From: Leptodactylus fallax
Lineage: Eukaryota > Chordata > Amphibia > Anura > Leptodactylidae
DNA length: 64,000 bases
Direction: 5' to 3'
NCBI GenBank assembly: GCA_947044405.1
Contig: CAMRHE010000018.1
Span: 3,968,001 to 4,032,000, forward strand
The position numbers and the translations under genes are program-made. A model generated the notes under the pieces. That model was not told the origin of the DNA. It saw only the letters and a program-made list of their open reading frames with translations, and made no database searches. Within the stretch, counting starts at the first letter, position 1, and every line of letters starts with the position of its first letter. This document shows, piece by piece, positions 1 to 12,480 of the stretch.

Positions 1-1155
1 ACCTGTCAGTTTCCACTGTGAGGAACATAGTAAGGAAATGGAAGACCACAGGGACAGTTCTTGTTAAGCCCAGAAGTGGCAGGCCAAGAAAAATATCAGA
101 AAGGCAGAGAAGAAGAATGGTGAGAACAGTCAAGGACAATCCACAGACCACCTCCAAAGAGCTGTAGCATCATCTTGCTGCAGATGGTGTCACTGTGCAT
201 CGGTCAACAATACAGCACACTTTGTACAAGGAGAAGCTGTATGAGAGAGTGATGCGAAAGAATCGGTTTCTGAAAGCACGCCACAAACAGAGTCGCCTGA
301 GGTATGCAAAAGCACATTTGGACAAGCCAGCTTCATTTTGGAAGAAGGTCCTGTGGACTGATGAAACAAAGATTGAGTTGTTTGGTCATACAAAAAGGCG
401 TTATGCATGGCGTAAAAAAAACACAGCATTCCAAGAAAAACACTTGCTACCCACTGTAAAATTTGGTGGAGGTTCCATCATGTTTTGGGGCTGTGTGGCC
501 AATGCCGGCACCGGGAATCTTGTTAAAGTTGAGGGTCGCATGGATTCAACTCAGTATCAGCAGATTCTTGAGAATAATGTACAAGAATCAGTGACGAATT
601 TGAAGTTACGTCGGGGATGGATATTTCAGCAAGACCATGATCCAAAACACAGCTCCAAATCTACTCAGGCATTCATGCAGAGGAACAATTACAATGTTCT
701 GGAATGGCCACCCCAGTCCCCCCCCCCAAAAACAATTGAACATCTGTGGGATAATTTGAAGCGGGCTGTCCATGCTTGGCGACCATCAAACTTAACTGAA
801 CTGGAATTGTTTTGTAAAGAGGAATGGTCAAAAATACCTTCATCCAGGATCCAGGAACTGATTAAAAGCTACAGGAAGCGACTAGAGGCTGTTATTTTTG
901 CAAAAGGAGGATCTACTAAATATTAATGTCACTTTTCTGTTGAGGTGCCCATACTTTTGCACCGGTCAAATTTTGGTTTAATGCATATTGCACATTTTCT
1001 GTTAGTACAATAAACCTCATTTCAATCCTGAAATATTACTGTGTCCATCAGTTATTAGATATATCAAATTGAAATGGCTGTTGCAAACACCCAAATATTT
1101 AGAACTAAAAATGATTAAGATTAATAGGGGTGCCCAAACTTTTTCATATGACTGT
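1..1155 (+). mobile_element. Tc1 transposon, left end outside window
   Basis: This is the element carrying the transposase at 3-926. After the stop codon come an AATAAA-like site (about 1010) and the right terminal inverted repeat, ending in CATATGACTG at about 1145-1154. A (TA)n tract follows at once (1156-1172), consistent with TA target choice. The left inverted repeat is beyond the window edge, so completeness cannot be judged. Confidence 0.85.
3..926 (+). pseudogene. Tc1-type transposase, 5'-incomplete, one in-frame stop
   Basis: DDE transposase of the Tc1/mariner superfamily, which cuts and pastes its own element at TA sites. The reading frame is already open at base 3, so the start lies outside the window. 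It is broken only by a TAG at 165-167, where the context suggests an original CAG (Gln); the frame then stays open to TAA at 924-926. The N-terminal part keeps the second helix-turn-helix and an AT-hook-like basic stretch (SGRPRK). Numbering from the Met at 195, the catalytic residues are D56 (WTDET), D147 (QQDHDPKH) and E182 (IEHLW), with 90 and 34 residues between them, the DD34E spacing. The usual SPDLNPIE motif is altered to SPPPKTIE beside a C-run at about 717-727. Probably inactive. Confidence 0.93.
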
Positions 1156-1172
1156 TATATATATATATATAT
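1156..1172. repeat. (TA)n microsatellite at Tc1 end
   Basis: Short alternating TA run directly after the Tc1 terminus. It may be the original insertion target or a later expansion of the TA duplication. Confidence 0.7.
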
Positions 1173-1352
1173 ACACATTACCACTATTAACCAATTTCAA
1201 TTCATTGTTTTCAATTGACTTTGTTACATTGCTTCCTGTTTTCAATTTTTGCTGCTTTTACTTTAAAGTTTATTTTACAAACATCTGTTGCTACTGGAAA
1301 CCATCAGCACTCAACACTCTCATGATAGATAGTATTATGGCTTTATATCTTA

Positions 1353-1500
1353 TTTAAAGGACCACTCCAATCAACACTGTTTTATGCATAGTGCATTACA
1401 CGAATGGGTAGTCGATGACACAGGAATTCTCCCTTTGGTATCCTTCAAATCCAAGAGTCAAGCTTTCCAGACCCTGCACTAGGCATATCACAGTGTTTTG
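1353..1500. repeat. TTAAAGG-type MITE end (T2-like), single arm
   Basis: Begins TTAAAGGACCACTCC. The TTAAAGG terminus matches the T2 MITE group of Xenopus (TTAA target duplication, Kolobok-linked). No matching right arm follows nearby; a similar end (GGAGTGCTCCTTTAA) is seen in opposite orientation at about 8212-8226. Confidence 0.45.
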
Positions 1501-1611
1501 TATGAAGTGTTGTCAGTACTCAGGACAGCCCAGCTCATTAATACAATATTGTTGTATTTGGAACACAGAAACATCCAATTGTCTGATATGAAAATGTAGT
1601 TACTGTAAGAG

Positions 1612-1862
1612 CATGTTCACACACAGTTTTTTTCAGGTGAATTTTGAGGCGGAATCCACCTCAAATTCTGCATCAAAAAATTGCCTCCCAACTTTCCAAT
1701 TCATTTCAAGGGGAGTCAGGAGCAGATTTTACTCTAGGTAAAAAAATCAGCTAGAGCAAAAAATCTGTCTGACTCCCATTGAAATCAATGGGAGCGTTGA
1801 GAGGTGTTTTTCTGCATAAAATACTCTGCCTGCAAAAACTCAATGTAAACTCACCCTAAGCG
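1612..1862. repeat. Family B MITE (GTTCACAC-type termini)
   Basis: Left end reads ATGTTCACACACAG and right end ATGTAAACTCACCC, imperfect inverted termini. The interior is itself palindromic: GGAGTCAGG-type and CCATTGAAATCAATGGGAG segments face each other. There is no coding potential. Related ends occur at 7743, 21155, 25546, 28750, 30545, 40882 and 55630. Confidence 0.5.
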
Positions 1863-2165
1863 TAACTGTAGGCAAAGATACTTAAAAGTTACTATGACAG
1901 AAACATATCCAGTTCATTGCACAATACCATCATAAATGTAAAATACTAAAGAGATACATAGTAATTATAACCATTTAGTCAAAAGTAACTTCTGGATAGT
2001 TTCCAAAAAAGTAACCTCACATTAAACTAGTTTCATAGTAGTGTTTCCTTGTTAGAAGAGATGGAATTCTTCTATATTAAATGACTTTCATAATAAAACA
2101 ACATGGCTGCGGGATTATGTAAAACGAATGGTCAATTTGACAATGACTTTAAAGTAAAAGTTCTT
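1863..2165. other. No feature seen
   Basis: AT-rich DNA without a reading frame, splice-bounded exon or repeat that I recognise. Confidence 0.5.
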
Positions 2166-2462
2166 TTAAGGACGAGGCCCCACGTGGTGTAAATGCCGCG
2201 ATTTCGCTGCGGCAGAGACACCACGGGAAACTCACGGCGTTCTAGCGAATCTTATCCACACATTGCAGAAAAATACATGCAGCGGAAATGCAGTGATTTC
2301 CAAAACTGTCGCGTTTTTGTACATTGCAGCATGTCAATTATACCTACGAAAACGCTGGCGGTTTACCTATAGGTATAATTGAAGCAGAAAGTCCGCAGAA
2401 GAAAAGCGCTGTGAAAAGTGCTGCGGGAAAAACTGCGATGCTATGTTGGGCCATAGCCTAAG
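2166..2462. repeat. Family A palindromic MITE, copy 1
   Basis: Left end GAGGCCCCACGTGGTG and right end ATGTTGGGCCATAGCCTAAG are imperfect inverted termini. The centre folds as CAATTATACCTACG against CCTATAGGTATAATTG. It is GC-richer than its surroundings, with many CpG-derived words such as GCGGCAG and CTGCGGG. At least nine related copies lie in this window. Non-coding; the superfamily is not identified. Confidence 0.65.
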
Positions 2463-3404
2463 TGTGTTTTCAGATGTGGCTTACAGTACATTATATAGAG
2501 TCTCATTTGTAGCCAATGCATTTTATGCACTCTGATACATTACCTAATAGGTAGTACATACAGTATGTAAATCCAAACCTAAATCCATATGTCCTGTAAT
2601 TAGTTTAGAGATGTCATTTATTAACACCAACCTGACTAATGGACTCTCTGGAGACCTATGTGTCCCCATGTTAACAGGAAACTAACATCTTCCAAACTAA
2701 TATCTTAATAATGAGTAATGTACAAATGTCTGCAGAATCAGATTACACAATTTTTGTTTGTGGCAAAACAGCAATACACCTGTCCACAGGTTTGGTCTGG
2801 TATTGCAGCTCGGTCCCATTCAGTTCAGTTAAGAACAAAGCAGGCATGATGTTCTAATCCTGGACAATACCTTTAAAAACATGGCTTGTTTTCTTCAGAT
2901 AGCTTAAATGGACTCTATGAGACTTAAGCAAAAATAGTATTTGCCCTGATAGATGACTGCATACTCTTAGTAAGATGCATGTGCTAGTTTTGCCTATAGA
3001 GGTGTGTTTATAAAAACAACATGGCTGCCAGTGCTGTCCTCAGAGTGAAACCAGTTCTAGGATGGGTTCCCTGCTGCTGAAGGGGCAGAGTTGGGGGGCA
3101 AGGCTTATTATTATTTATTTCTGTTCAGGCCTCGTAGCAGCCTGACAGGACTTCTGAAGCACTGACTATGGCCACAGTATCAGTAGATGATTGTGGAGCA
3201 GCAGAGAAGATTGGTTCAGCCCTGCATCCGAATCCCCCTCTAGCAGCAGGACAGCTTTCACACAGGGAACAGCACTGGCCTACATATCCATGTAGGTAAG
3301 TATGAACTCCAGCATCTTTCTAAGGGTGTACAGGCATCGATCAGGGCAAGTGCCCTGACATGTTTTTTCATTATTTCTTGCTCAATTTCCAGAGAACCCC
3401 TTTA
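2463..3404. other. Mostly unassigned; two solitary TTAAAGG MITE ends
   Basis: Outward ends of T2-like elements are visible at about 2862-2877 (GGACAATACCTTTAA) and 3388-3404 (AGAACCCCTTTAAGG). The sequence at 2780-2860 (GGTATTGCAGCTC) resembles a common frog MITE interior. No gene is supported. Confidence 0.35.
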
Positions 3405-3885
3405 AGGTATTATTACACAAACAATATGGCCATAGGGATAATAAAATATCACCTCATTTAGTGCTTGTTCGGTGTTTTATTTCATTATTATGAGGTTGGT
3501 GCCTCCAGGCCTGACTATTCTTGGAATTTAGAAATGTTTAACTAGATTTTATAACATAGTTGGTATTTGCATTATTGTGGTTGAGGTTAATGTTGATGAT
3601 AAATCCTGGCCATTGTTCCAGTTAATCTCAAAGGCATTCAATGCATTTTATGTAACAGATTTGGCAACCAGCATTTACCAAAACCAGACAGTCACTGACC
3701 CAGAAAACACATGATAGTGTGAGCTATAACCCAAACCATGGGGGGGACACAGATAGAAGAGGACCCCAGGTAAGAACATTTTATGGACCCCCCTGGCTCT
3801 TGAGTAACTCATTATAGAGCATCCACTATTTCCCTTCTTTCAATTTATCAGTAATTATGAGCCATGAAATTCTTTAGTTCAGTCT
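3405..3885. other. No feature seen
   Basis: AT-rich, no credible exon, RNA gene or recognisable repeat. Confidence 0.45.
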
Positions 3886-4233
3886 TTAGGCTAAGGCCCC
3901 ACATGGTGGAAAGACTGAGTTTTTGGCTGCTGCAGAAAAGCTGCGGGAAAAATGCTGTGTTTTACAGTACCAGCAAAGTGAATGAGATTCTGGTTAACCT
4001 TATCCACACATTGTGGAAAAAGCTGTGGAAAAGCTGCGTTTTCAAAAACTTGTGCGTTATTGAAAAATGCAGCACGTTAATTTTAGCTTTGGAATCGTGA
4101 GCATTTTTACCTATATATTGAAAAGGGGAAGAAGAAAAGCTGAGAAAAATGTAGAAAAAAACCCAAGCACATTGTCACTGGGTTTTTTTCCATGGCATTT
4201 TTTTTTAAGCTGTGATTTGCTACGTGGGGCCAT
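3886..4233. repeat. Family A MITE, copy 2
   Basis: Starts TTAGGCTAAGGCCCCACATGG and ends GCTACGTGGGGCCATG. The interior carries the family words GCTGCGGGAAAAATGC, CTTATCCACACATTG and TGCAGCACGTTAATTTTAG. Short reading frames on both strands here are repeat shadows. Confidence 0.6.
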
Positions 4234-4635
4234 GACCGTACAAGCATTCTAGTAGATGAGTGGGCTTCTTTACCTACTAGGGCCTTGTGCAACTGCCTGT
4301 TGTGAACCAATCAATGATGCTCCCAGTCCTTGCACTAATGGTAGGTTGGAGGTCAAGGTTCAGCGTTACAGCTGAGGACAGACGACTTTTACTTGCCTTA
4401 GCACTCTGTGCTTTCCTTATGTGATATTGTGTAGCCTTCTGTTCTGCAATTGAAATTTTATCCTAAATTGTTTACATTTGTCTATGGAAGCTGTTAGAAT
4501 GCACCAATATGACAAACTACTGTAACTTGCTAAAAAGGTGGCTGCTATTGCTGTGGTGCTGAATTGAAAGCTAGTGATCTGTTTATTATGATTCTGCCAC
4601 TGCTGCTAGTGATAGAGTTATAAAGATTACTAGGC
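4234..4635. other. No feature seen
   Basis: Unassigned AT-rich sequence between a family A MITE and the AT microsatellite. Confidence 0.4.
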
Positions 4636-4637
4636 AA

Positions 4638-4700
4638 TATATATATATAGATATATATATATATCTATATATATATATATATAGATATATATATATATAT
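4638..4700. repeat. (TA)n microsatellite with GATA/TATC interruptions
   Basis: Alternating TA broken at spaced points by GATA and TATC, so parts of the tract are exact palindromes. Long alternating AT of this kind can extrude cruciforms and varies in length. Confidence 0.9.
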
Positions 4701-6539
4701 AGGTGTGGCTAAAATGCAACACTCACTAAGTAGAAGGAGCATTTACATGCACTGACTGCAAAATTAAGTCTTTACAATTAATATTTTAATTATGAATCAG
4801 TGAATATAAAACGTATTTGTTTAACATATGAAAACAAAAAAGTACAGGCGAAAGAAGAGAATGATTTATTTGCAGTCAGAGATATATACAAAGGTCAATA
4901 AACTACAGTATTGATTTACAGCTACATATTCAGTACTGTAGAATTAATCTGAGCTCACATAGTAATAACACAGGCAGTTACAGGGAATTCTAGGACTGTA
5001 TAAACCTTTCTTAGAAATAATGACATCATCAGAACTTTTAGAAACATTGAGGTGAGTATGACTGGAATCTGCAGTCCTTTTTGCATTGTATTTTTTTAGT
5101 ATTATATGGGATTTGGAATCTGCAGACTGAATAAGTAATAGAAGCATAATAGCAAAAATCCAGTCATGCGAAAGGTATATTTAATATAACAGAAAACATA
5201 AAATTGGGTCACAACAGAATATCAAAAATTTTACATTGAAGTGTTCTCTTTGTATAGATTGCACAGTGGTTCAGAAACAGAAACAAATTGTAAGCAAGTG
5301 CAGTATCTTATGCTGAGTGGCAATGACATACATTATTAGTATATAACTGTAGCATAAAAATGAGATAAAATTGAGCCAGTGATTTGCATAGTCTATGAAG
5401 TTGATTCTAGAAAATGGGCAAACTTATAACAGGATCAATTTAAGGACATATTGAGGTCATCTGGCAGCACAAATATTCTCAAGTGCTGTGGATAATATGC
5501 AGTGGGGATTTTAGGCAGTTTTATTGTTAGTAGGATCCTCCTCATATCAGTTGTTTTTTACGGTATTCCTCGAGGCTAAAGTAATAAAGTAGATAATTAG
5601 AATGCTAAAGACAGATGTAAATAAAAGGAATGAGACAGTGCTGACAGATGAGTGGCTGGGTCAGATTCTCATCGAGGAGCCCAGTTGGTATAAATGACAA
5701 ACACTCACAATGCCAGTGGCCTTAGGCAACAAACTGGGGACAGAATGGGCAAAATTACATTCAAGAGCACAGCAAGAGCAGCGTGCAAAAAGCAGAGGTG
5801 CGGAATATGAGATGCTGTTCTCTCATATGTTTCTTTGTTCAAATGTGTGGTTGTGAATGGTGAAAGAGTTAAATTATGCAGCGGCTTCTCCTGACTATTT
5901 TTTTTTCTAACAGAACATGCTTTACTTATCTGATTTCTTTGTGAAGGCATTAGGTCAGCATGATCCTACCCTCAGAAACCTAATTTCCAGTCACATAAGG
6001 AAACCCAACCCAATTATGAGACAGACTTGATATGGGGGCCTTTCCATCAGAGCTGGTCTGTTGTGAGAATATATGACCCAGTGAGTAGATTGATAATTGT
6101 GCCCTGCCTGTCCTGGGCTAGCCCTCTGCATCACACAACTTTAGAAAACAAATTCTGCTGGGAATAATAGGCTATGCTTTCCTTTGTGTTAGGGTTGTTT
6201 CCATATTAATAGAAGAGTCTATAAATCACCCAAAGCCGGACTACAGATCTGCAATTCACGATGATAGATTTTTTTCTTGCAATACATCTTTTTGTTATGA
6301 TATGTGCAAAACATTCCAGTGTAATCTATATGATCTTACACACTGTGCATTGTCATGCGATACAAAGTACTGAAAAATAAATAAACTATATTCATTGTCT
6401 TTCATTTGTATATAGCTGATTTATCTTTCATTTGTGCATAGAAATTTACGTTATACTGACTTTCATACTGATGTTGAGGAATAAGTTGTCATATTGCAAC
6501 TGCATAGAAACTCCTCTACTTTGATATTAAAAAGATTGT
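4701..6539. other. Repeat-poor unassigned DNA
   Basis: The longest stretch in the first 10 kb without a recognised repeat. Short ORFs at 4944-5147 and 5705-5950 (minus) and from about 5710 (plus) show no domain, no family motif and no convincing splice context. A minus-strand AATAAA near 4870 could be chance. It is a candidate for unique or conserved non-coding sequence. Confidence 0.35.
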
Positions 6540-7080
6540 CCCGCAAAGGACATTTATCATGTATGTACAGCATACGTGATCTCAAGTGGCTCCACGCTGG
6601 GACCCAAACTGATCACTAGAAATTCAGTCCTGCTCTCCCCATTTCTCCTCAATGCTCTCACTGTACTGTACTTGGCTATTTCCTTCAGCACTATGACGGC
6701 GATAAGATTCCTGGTGTAATGGATAATAAATTTGGTGGGCAGATAGCTCCCCACCCCCTTTATGGGAAAGTGGCAAGGGCAAAAAAAGAAAAGGTCAAAT
6801 TTTTTTTTCCCAAAAAAACAAATTTGTGAAAAAAAAAAATGTCGACTTTGTATATCTTGTATGACATTCTTCATAACCCCATCGTCGGCAGAGGGTGCAC
6901 ATCAGTTATGATAAAATAAATAAGGTGCACCCTCCGCCAGGTTGTGCACCTGGAGAGAAATCTACGCCAGCTGTGAGCTGGCCAGAATCATTTACACCAG
7001 ATTCCTGGCATAAATGAGAATAAATCTGGTGGAGCCAATTTACAAGGAGTAATAAATCTGCCCCAATATGTACTACAACT
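6540..7080. repeat. Family C repeat (AATAAATCTG/TGGTGTAA type)
   Basis: Contains AATAAATTTGGTGGG, ACACCAGATTCCTGGC, ATAAATGAGAATAAATCTGG and AATAAATCTGCCCC, words that recur at 12100-12480, 29560-29740, 31120-31310, 40990-41170 and 55140-55520. The arrangement suggests an old dispersed repeat with inverted sub-parts. It has no intact reading frame. Confidence 0.45.
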
Positions 7081-7149
7081 GTTACAGTCTTAAAATGGGT
7101 TTCTTGCTGACAACCACCATACATATATGGTGGAAGTCGGGAGAGGAAA

Positions 7150-7370
7150 TATGGCACTGGCTCATGAGCTTAGACTGTGTCATATAAAGCAAGTGCTGGC
7201 TCTGGTACACAGCTGACCACCACTAGCAATGTCCATGATCAGAAATATCTCAGCACACAAATATTTAACCTCTCAGATGCTGTAGTACAGCATAACAAAA
7301 AAACTGTATACATTTGGTATCACTGTAATTGTACTGACCTGCAGAATAACCTTAAATGGTTATTCTAATC
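7150..7370 (+). repeat. Family D anuran repeat, fragment
   Basis: Holds ATATTTAACCTCTCAGATGC and then TTGGTATCACTGTAATTG plus GACCTGCAGAATAA, in the same order as the fuller copies. The same words appear at 20040-20640, and the GC-rich part at 23925-24240. No coding capacity. Confidence 0.5.
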
Positions 7371-7742
7371 ACTAGGTGTTCTGTGCTGGAGTATGGCCTA
7401 TATAAGTCCCAGGTTGTATAAGGAAATGGCAAAGTGGATATCCAAACAGTATTTTACCTGAAAAAGGCCTCTTTTACACTGTTAAAAGCTAAGCTGATAA
7501 AAATAAAGTCCTATGTGCTGGTGGGTGGAGCTTACATCCTTAGCTAATGTCCAAACAAATCAGCCAATCAGAAAATACAAATGATTAACAGGATGCATCC
7601 TTAGGGTATATGAACTTCTGCAATTGGTTAAACTGGTGATATCTTATCACAGAAGACAGCATAAAGCAATTTCCCATTGTTTTTTGTTGTCTCCCATTGG
7701 TTGGGTTATTCTGCTACGTCTGTATAATAGATTTAACAACTT
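7371..7742. other. No feature seen
   Basis: No recognisable gene or repeat. Confidence 0.4.
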
Positions 7743-8205
7743 TAGGATATATTCACATGGAGAAATTTGACGTTTTATTTGCCAAGCAAAAAATTTCTGC
7801 TTCAAGAATCTGAAGCAGATTCTGCTTGACAAAAACCGACGAGGATTATGAAGCTGATTTTGAAGAGGAATGTGAAGAAGAATTTGGAGAAGACTGCCCC
7901 TGTAGTTTGCCTTTATTGGGCAGGCACAAATTCAAAATTCCGCCAGTGGATTTTGACAATTTCCATGTCCAATTCAGCGCCGGCGGAAAAGTATATTTTC
8001 CACCTCTCCTTCATTTCAATGGACTTTCCCAGGTGGAATCTGTCTGAAGAATGAGCAGGATGCTTATTTTTCCGCTATCTGAAAAAATTAGCTAGCAGAA
8101 AAAATCTGCTACTGCTTCCCATTGACATGAATGGGAGGTGGATTTCTGGCGGAATTTGAGGCAGATTCCATGTCAAATTCAGTGTCAAATTCCTACATTA
8201 CCCTT
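7743..8205. repeat. Family B-like palindromic repeat
   Basis: Left part ATTCACATGGAGAAATTTGA and right part CAAATTCCTACATTACCC face each other. The interior is an imperfect palindrome (CCGCCAGTGGATTTTG against GGTGGATTTCTGGCGG). The overlapping short ORFs at 7826-8054 are acidic but lie wholly in this repeat and are not proposed as genes. Confidence 0.45.
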
Positions 8206-8222
8206 AGTCTGGAGTGCTCCTT

Positions 8223-8588
8223 TAAGGCCGGGGCTCCACATTGTGTAAACACTGTGATTTGGCTACGGCAAAAACCACAGCATTTTACAGTATCTGCAAA
8301 GTGGATGGGATTCTGGCTAATCCCAGCCACACATTGCAGAAACATATCCGCAGCAGAAATGCTGCGATTACAGAAACCATCACATTTTTGTAAATCGCAG
8401 CATTTCAATTATACCTACAGAAATGCTGGCGTTCTCTTTATAGGTATAATTGGGGCAGAAAGTCCAGAGGAAAACGCTGCAGACTTTCTGTAAAAAGCGC
8501 TATGGAAAAAAAAATGTGATGTGTTTCCACCGCGGTCTTTTCCAGAGCGCTTTTTGGCTGCGGCTCGCTATGTGGAGCCTTAGCCTAA
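8223..8588. repeat. Family A MITE, copy 3 (well preserved)
   Basis: The termini TTAAGGCCGGGGCTCCACA and TGTGGAGCCTTAGCCTAA are near inverted copies. The centre carries AATTATACCTACAGAAATG against CTTTATAGGTATAATTG. ORFs on both strands (8131-8493 plus, 8193-8408 minus) are shadows of the palindrome. Confidence 0.65.
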
Positions 8589-8890
8589 AGAGGTTTCTTA
8601 TCTTGGCAAGTTATCTACTATAGGATAGGGAATATCTTGCAGATCGGTGGGGTCCCACCATTCAGATCACCACTGATCAGGAGAATGGGTTAGCTTAGTC
8701 CTGCATTCTGAATGGAGTTGCAGTTAGCCAGCATGTGCCCCACTCTATTCATTTCAAAGGGAGTGCTAGAGATAACAAAATATACCATTCAACTATCTCT
8801 GGTGCTCCCATTGAAATGAATGGAGCGTTGTGTGCACTGCCTTGCCACGACTCCATTCACAGTGGTGGCCTACACTTCCCTAGGTGGTCA
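8589..8890. repeat. T2-like MITE body (GATCGGTGGGGTCC type)
   Basis: Contains CTATAGGATAGGGAATATC, GATCGGTGGGGTCCCACC and two facing CATTTCAAAGGGAGTGCT / GGTGCTCCCATTGAAATG segments. The same organisation is seen at 61367-61604. Termini are eroded. Confidence 0.45.
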
Positions 8891-9020
8891 GCTCACCTGA
8901 AAGAGTGCACTCAATCCAGCCTAATACACAGTCCAAACACAGCAGTGATCCAGCAGTTTGTTAAAAGTCCATCATTTTATTATTAAGCCATTAAAATCCA
9001 TAGAGATATATAAATAAATA

Positions 9021-9023
9021 GAT

Positions 9024-9076
<53 letters not shown>
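9021..9076. repeat. (GATA)n microsatellite
   Basis: About a dozen GATA units with one AAGA variant near the left end. Confidence 0.95.
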
Positions 9077-9077
<1 letters not shown>

Positions 9078-12000
9078 AAGCAGACCAGCACAAAAATATA
9101 AAATCCCTCCAGTGCACCCCTGGCGAGCACTAGTTCACTGGTCTATAGTCATAACCATGTGCAAGTTATCCCCTTGCAAATATGGTCATTGCATTGCACT
9201 AAAATTTTACTGATGGTGAGCAGAATATGTCAGCATAATATCAATGTTTTATATTTTTAAATATTGTTTTATATATTGCTTTATATGATCTTAATGTCAA
9301 CAAGAAAGGGGGAGAAGAGAGTTTGCCTTTATTATTACATCCTTGACACTCATTTGTCATTCATTATTGCGCTGAAACTACAGATACTATATTTTTGTGA
9401 TATTGTATGTTCATGAAGAGCATTATGCTATGAAGAGCATTCATGCCCATAAGATGGCACATCATCACCATATCACTGATTGGTTGGAGCGGTCGCGTGC
9501 TGACACTTCTCCTCTGTTATGTATAGACTTTTCTGTTTGACTAAAAAAAAAAAAAACTGCCCCAACAATTCCTTCATGTGTGATTCCAGGATCAGGGACA
9601 TACAAGAATTGGACATCTCAATACATAATGATGGTACTAATAAAATATGGTTTCAGTGATCTTTATGTGAACCATGGGTTTATTTTACACACAGACCATT
9701 TACAGATATTCCTTCAACCTGAACCACAAAGTATGAAATAATATGTTTGCCTTTCTATATAAGCAGCCTGTTTGCAATGTTTACCCGCATATTTGTTTGG
9801 GAATCAGAAATAACAGTGATCCCTTTGGTAAATTCCTTTTCTCTTCTCTCATTCACCTATGAATACATCAAAAAGCATGTGATAAAACCAATGCAGTAAA
9901 ACAGCAGCGAGCTGTTCACTTATACTTGGCTTTTTGTTGTTTTTGAAGCACATTCAAAGTACTTTGAAACGTCAACACATTTGCCATAGGGATGATTTTT
10001 ATATCCTGTGGATAACATTCAGATGTATCAGAGAGTCCACAAGGGTGGAAAACTTGACATTCAGGCAGTGGGATGTAAAATGTTCTATTTTCTTAATGAT
10101 TGTGATCTATCCATGACCTAACCCTGTAAAGCATCAAAACTTGCTGCTTCGGTACAAATATTAGAAGGCGATAGTTTGCGTCTCTTCAAAACACATTTCC
10201 CATGAATGCTATGAGGTTCCATTTCATGCACATATTTAACATATCAGAGAAAAGGACAAAAGTTATTTAACTGCTATCGGTTATCATGAGGTCTTCATGA
10301 CCAGACACTGTTTTGCCATTTTTGCATTTTAGTTTATTGGCTCTAATTGTTTTATTTATTGGGCTAGTGATGAAATTGTTCTTTGGTGCTTGTTACATGA
10401 ACATAACTATTTATTTCATATCATTTTTACTCACATAATTTGTGCTATTTCAGAGTTTATAGGCTTATAGTTTGAAATAAAAAAAACCACATTTTTTAAA
10501 TTGGACTTTATTAGTGTTTTTCACTTTCTACCTAAATTCTAAAATTCATATATTTCAATTTAGAGTAATAGGCTCTTGTGGGGAAGTTTTGTTTTTTTTG
10601 CATTTTTACATATTATTTATTTTTGCTTTTTTTACTTTTATTTATTTCAATATATTTCTTACACTGTTTTGTACAGCCCTGTTGCATTGACTACTGTTGG
10701 GTCTAGAGATAACATCAGCCTCATGCTACTGGCATCCCAGAGATCCTATGACCAGTCACTTGACCAGAGGTGTACTTTACCATGTGCTATCTATGATATT
10801 GGTGTCTTCTTATGTTGTAGAGAGGCATTTGGGCCTCCTCAGGCTGAAGATCTTGCTAGTGGTTGCTACACCTGCACCCCCCATAGCTATGATCCTGCAC
10901 TTGACCATTGTGATTGATAGAGGTGGTGGCAGCTCTCAATCCTGTGTATGTGAGAACAAGGAAAACAGAAGCAATAAAAATTGCTTTTGTGTCCTCTGCA
11001 GGGTCCCTGGCAGTTTTTGACAATGGGGGGCCAGATATTCAGCTGCCTGTTTACTTGGGCAGTTGCTAAAGCCCATGCTTATACTATGGCATGAGCTATA
11101 GGGACCTGGATTGTCCACTGTAAATGTATGGTAGTCACTTTTTAACTAGTTAATAATTGAACCCCATGCTTTCCATCATCCTATGGTATGTTTCATAGAT
11201 CTCACATTGTAATTTCCCTCACCATAAAACTCTAACCAACATGAATCCTTTCCATCATCCTAAGAATCAATATCTCTATTTGAGAGGTTCTTTAAATGAA
11301 GTATAATTCACTTCCATATAGCAGTAAATGGCAACTGACTCTTCAACTACAGTAGCAATATTATAGGAAATATTATAGGAAAATCCAGTTGACTGTTAAG
11401 CTTTACGTTATATCTATTTCCAGAATTCATACACATTAGAGCCCCTTTTTAGCATTTTGTGAGTTTAACAAAAACATACTGATCTGACATGGAGTAGATA
11501 TTGGAATAATGTTCATATACCATGAATTTGAGAACTGTCTTTAGTCCACAAAAAACCTAGAATACCACAAATAATACTTTTAACCAGTTTACCACCGCAG
11601 AATACCAAGAATATCAGATGTTAATGTCTGACCACTAGAAAGCACTATGAACATAACCAAAGCCCCTCCACTACAAGATCTATTAACCCCATTTGTTACA
11701 TAACAAGCAATATTATCATTGATATCTAAACCCCTCAATATAAAAAAGCATTGTGCGTAGGGCATGTTTAAAGTTGGCTGAGGGGCATTTTATCATCTCT
11801 GCTGTGGAAAAAAGGGATTTATCTTCATTGCTCCATATAAGATTATCACCTACTTCCTTCCTTCCTTTTCATGAAGGAAGCCAGTAAAATAATACAATTT
11901 AATCCAGCGTTAAAAATATAAATATTTATATATTCCCATTGAAACACTATTTTTCAGATTATGCAATTGTTATACTTATTTTTTCACACGATTTATGGGA

Positions 12001-12090
12001 GGCAGATAACTTTGTTCTTTACAAAAATGCAATAATAATAATTGGGCTCCCTTGTCTAAAAATTCATACATACAAAAAAAAAAACAAAAC
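9077..12090. other. Unassigned, repeat-poor DNA
   Basis: About 3 kb with no supported gene. The longest frames (10576-10917 and 10697-11020 plus, both about 110 codons) overlap in different frames and show no domain. A poly(A) tract is at 9541-9556. The 10690-10930 part has a moderately GC-rich repeat-like look but I cannot name it. Confidence 0.3.
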
Positions 12091-12094
12091 TCAG

Positions 12095-12480
12095 CTCACC
12101 AGGTCAATGGGAGGAATTTATCAACCCATTTATCCCTGTTTTCTTGCATGGATCGGTGTTAATGTGCCGCATCTTCTGCGCTCAGCCCTTTCTTGTGCAA
12201 AGATGTGCCACATCCCTTGTTCTGTGCCTCGATCATCATTTTTTGTGAAAGTGGAGGAGCAGGGTGGACAGGGGCACGGATGCCTCAGCCTGTTAAATTT
12301 ATTATAACTTACACCAGAAAACTATGCCAATTCCTGACTGGCGTAGAGTTCCACTCTGATACACAGAAGTGCACCTGATTTATTCAGAGGCCTCTTAATA
12401 ATTCAAGTGCATGGTGCGCCAGTTGGGGACTTTATTACGGCTGGCATAGTAAATTCCAGTCTTAATAAATTCCCCCTAAT
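12095..12480. repeat. Family C repeat, second copy
   Basis: Bounded by AGGAATTTATCAACCCA and TTAATAAATTCCCCC, typical family C edges. The interior includes TGGCGTAGAGTTCCACTC and TGGTGCGCCAG. The 122-codon ORF at 11939-12307 runs across the left edge and is considered chance. Confidence 0.45.

Noticed and set aside
5705..5950. Possible exon on either strand
   Set aside because: Frames on both strands are short and end in stops; no recognisable protein and no convincing AG/GT borders.
7826..8054. Acidic small protein (MTKTDEDYEADFEEECEEE)
   Set aside because: It lies within a family B-like palindromic repeat, and a second frame over the same bases is equally open.
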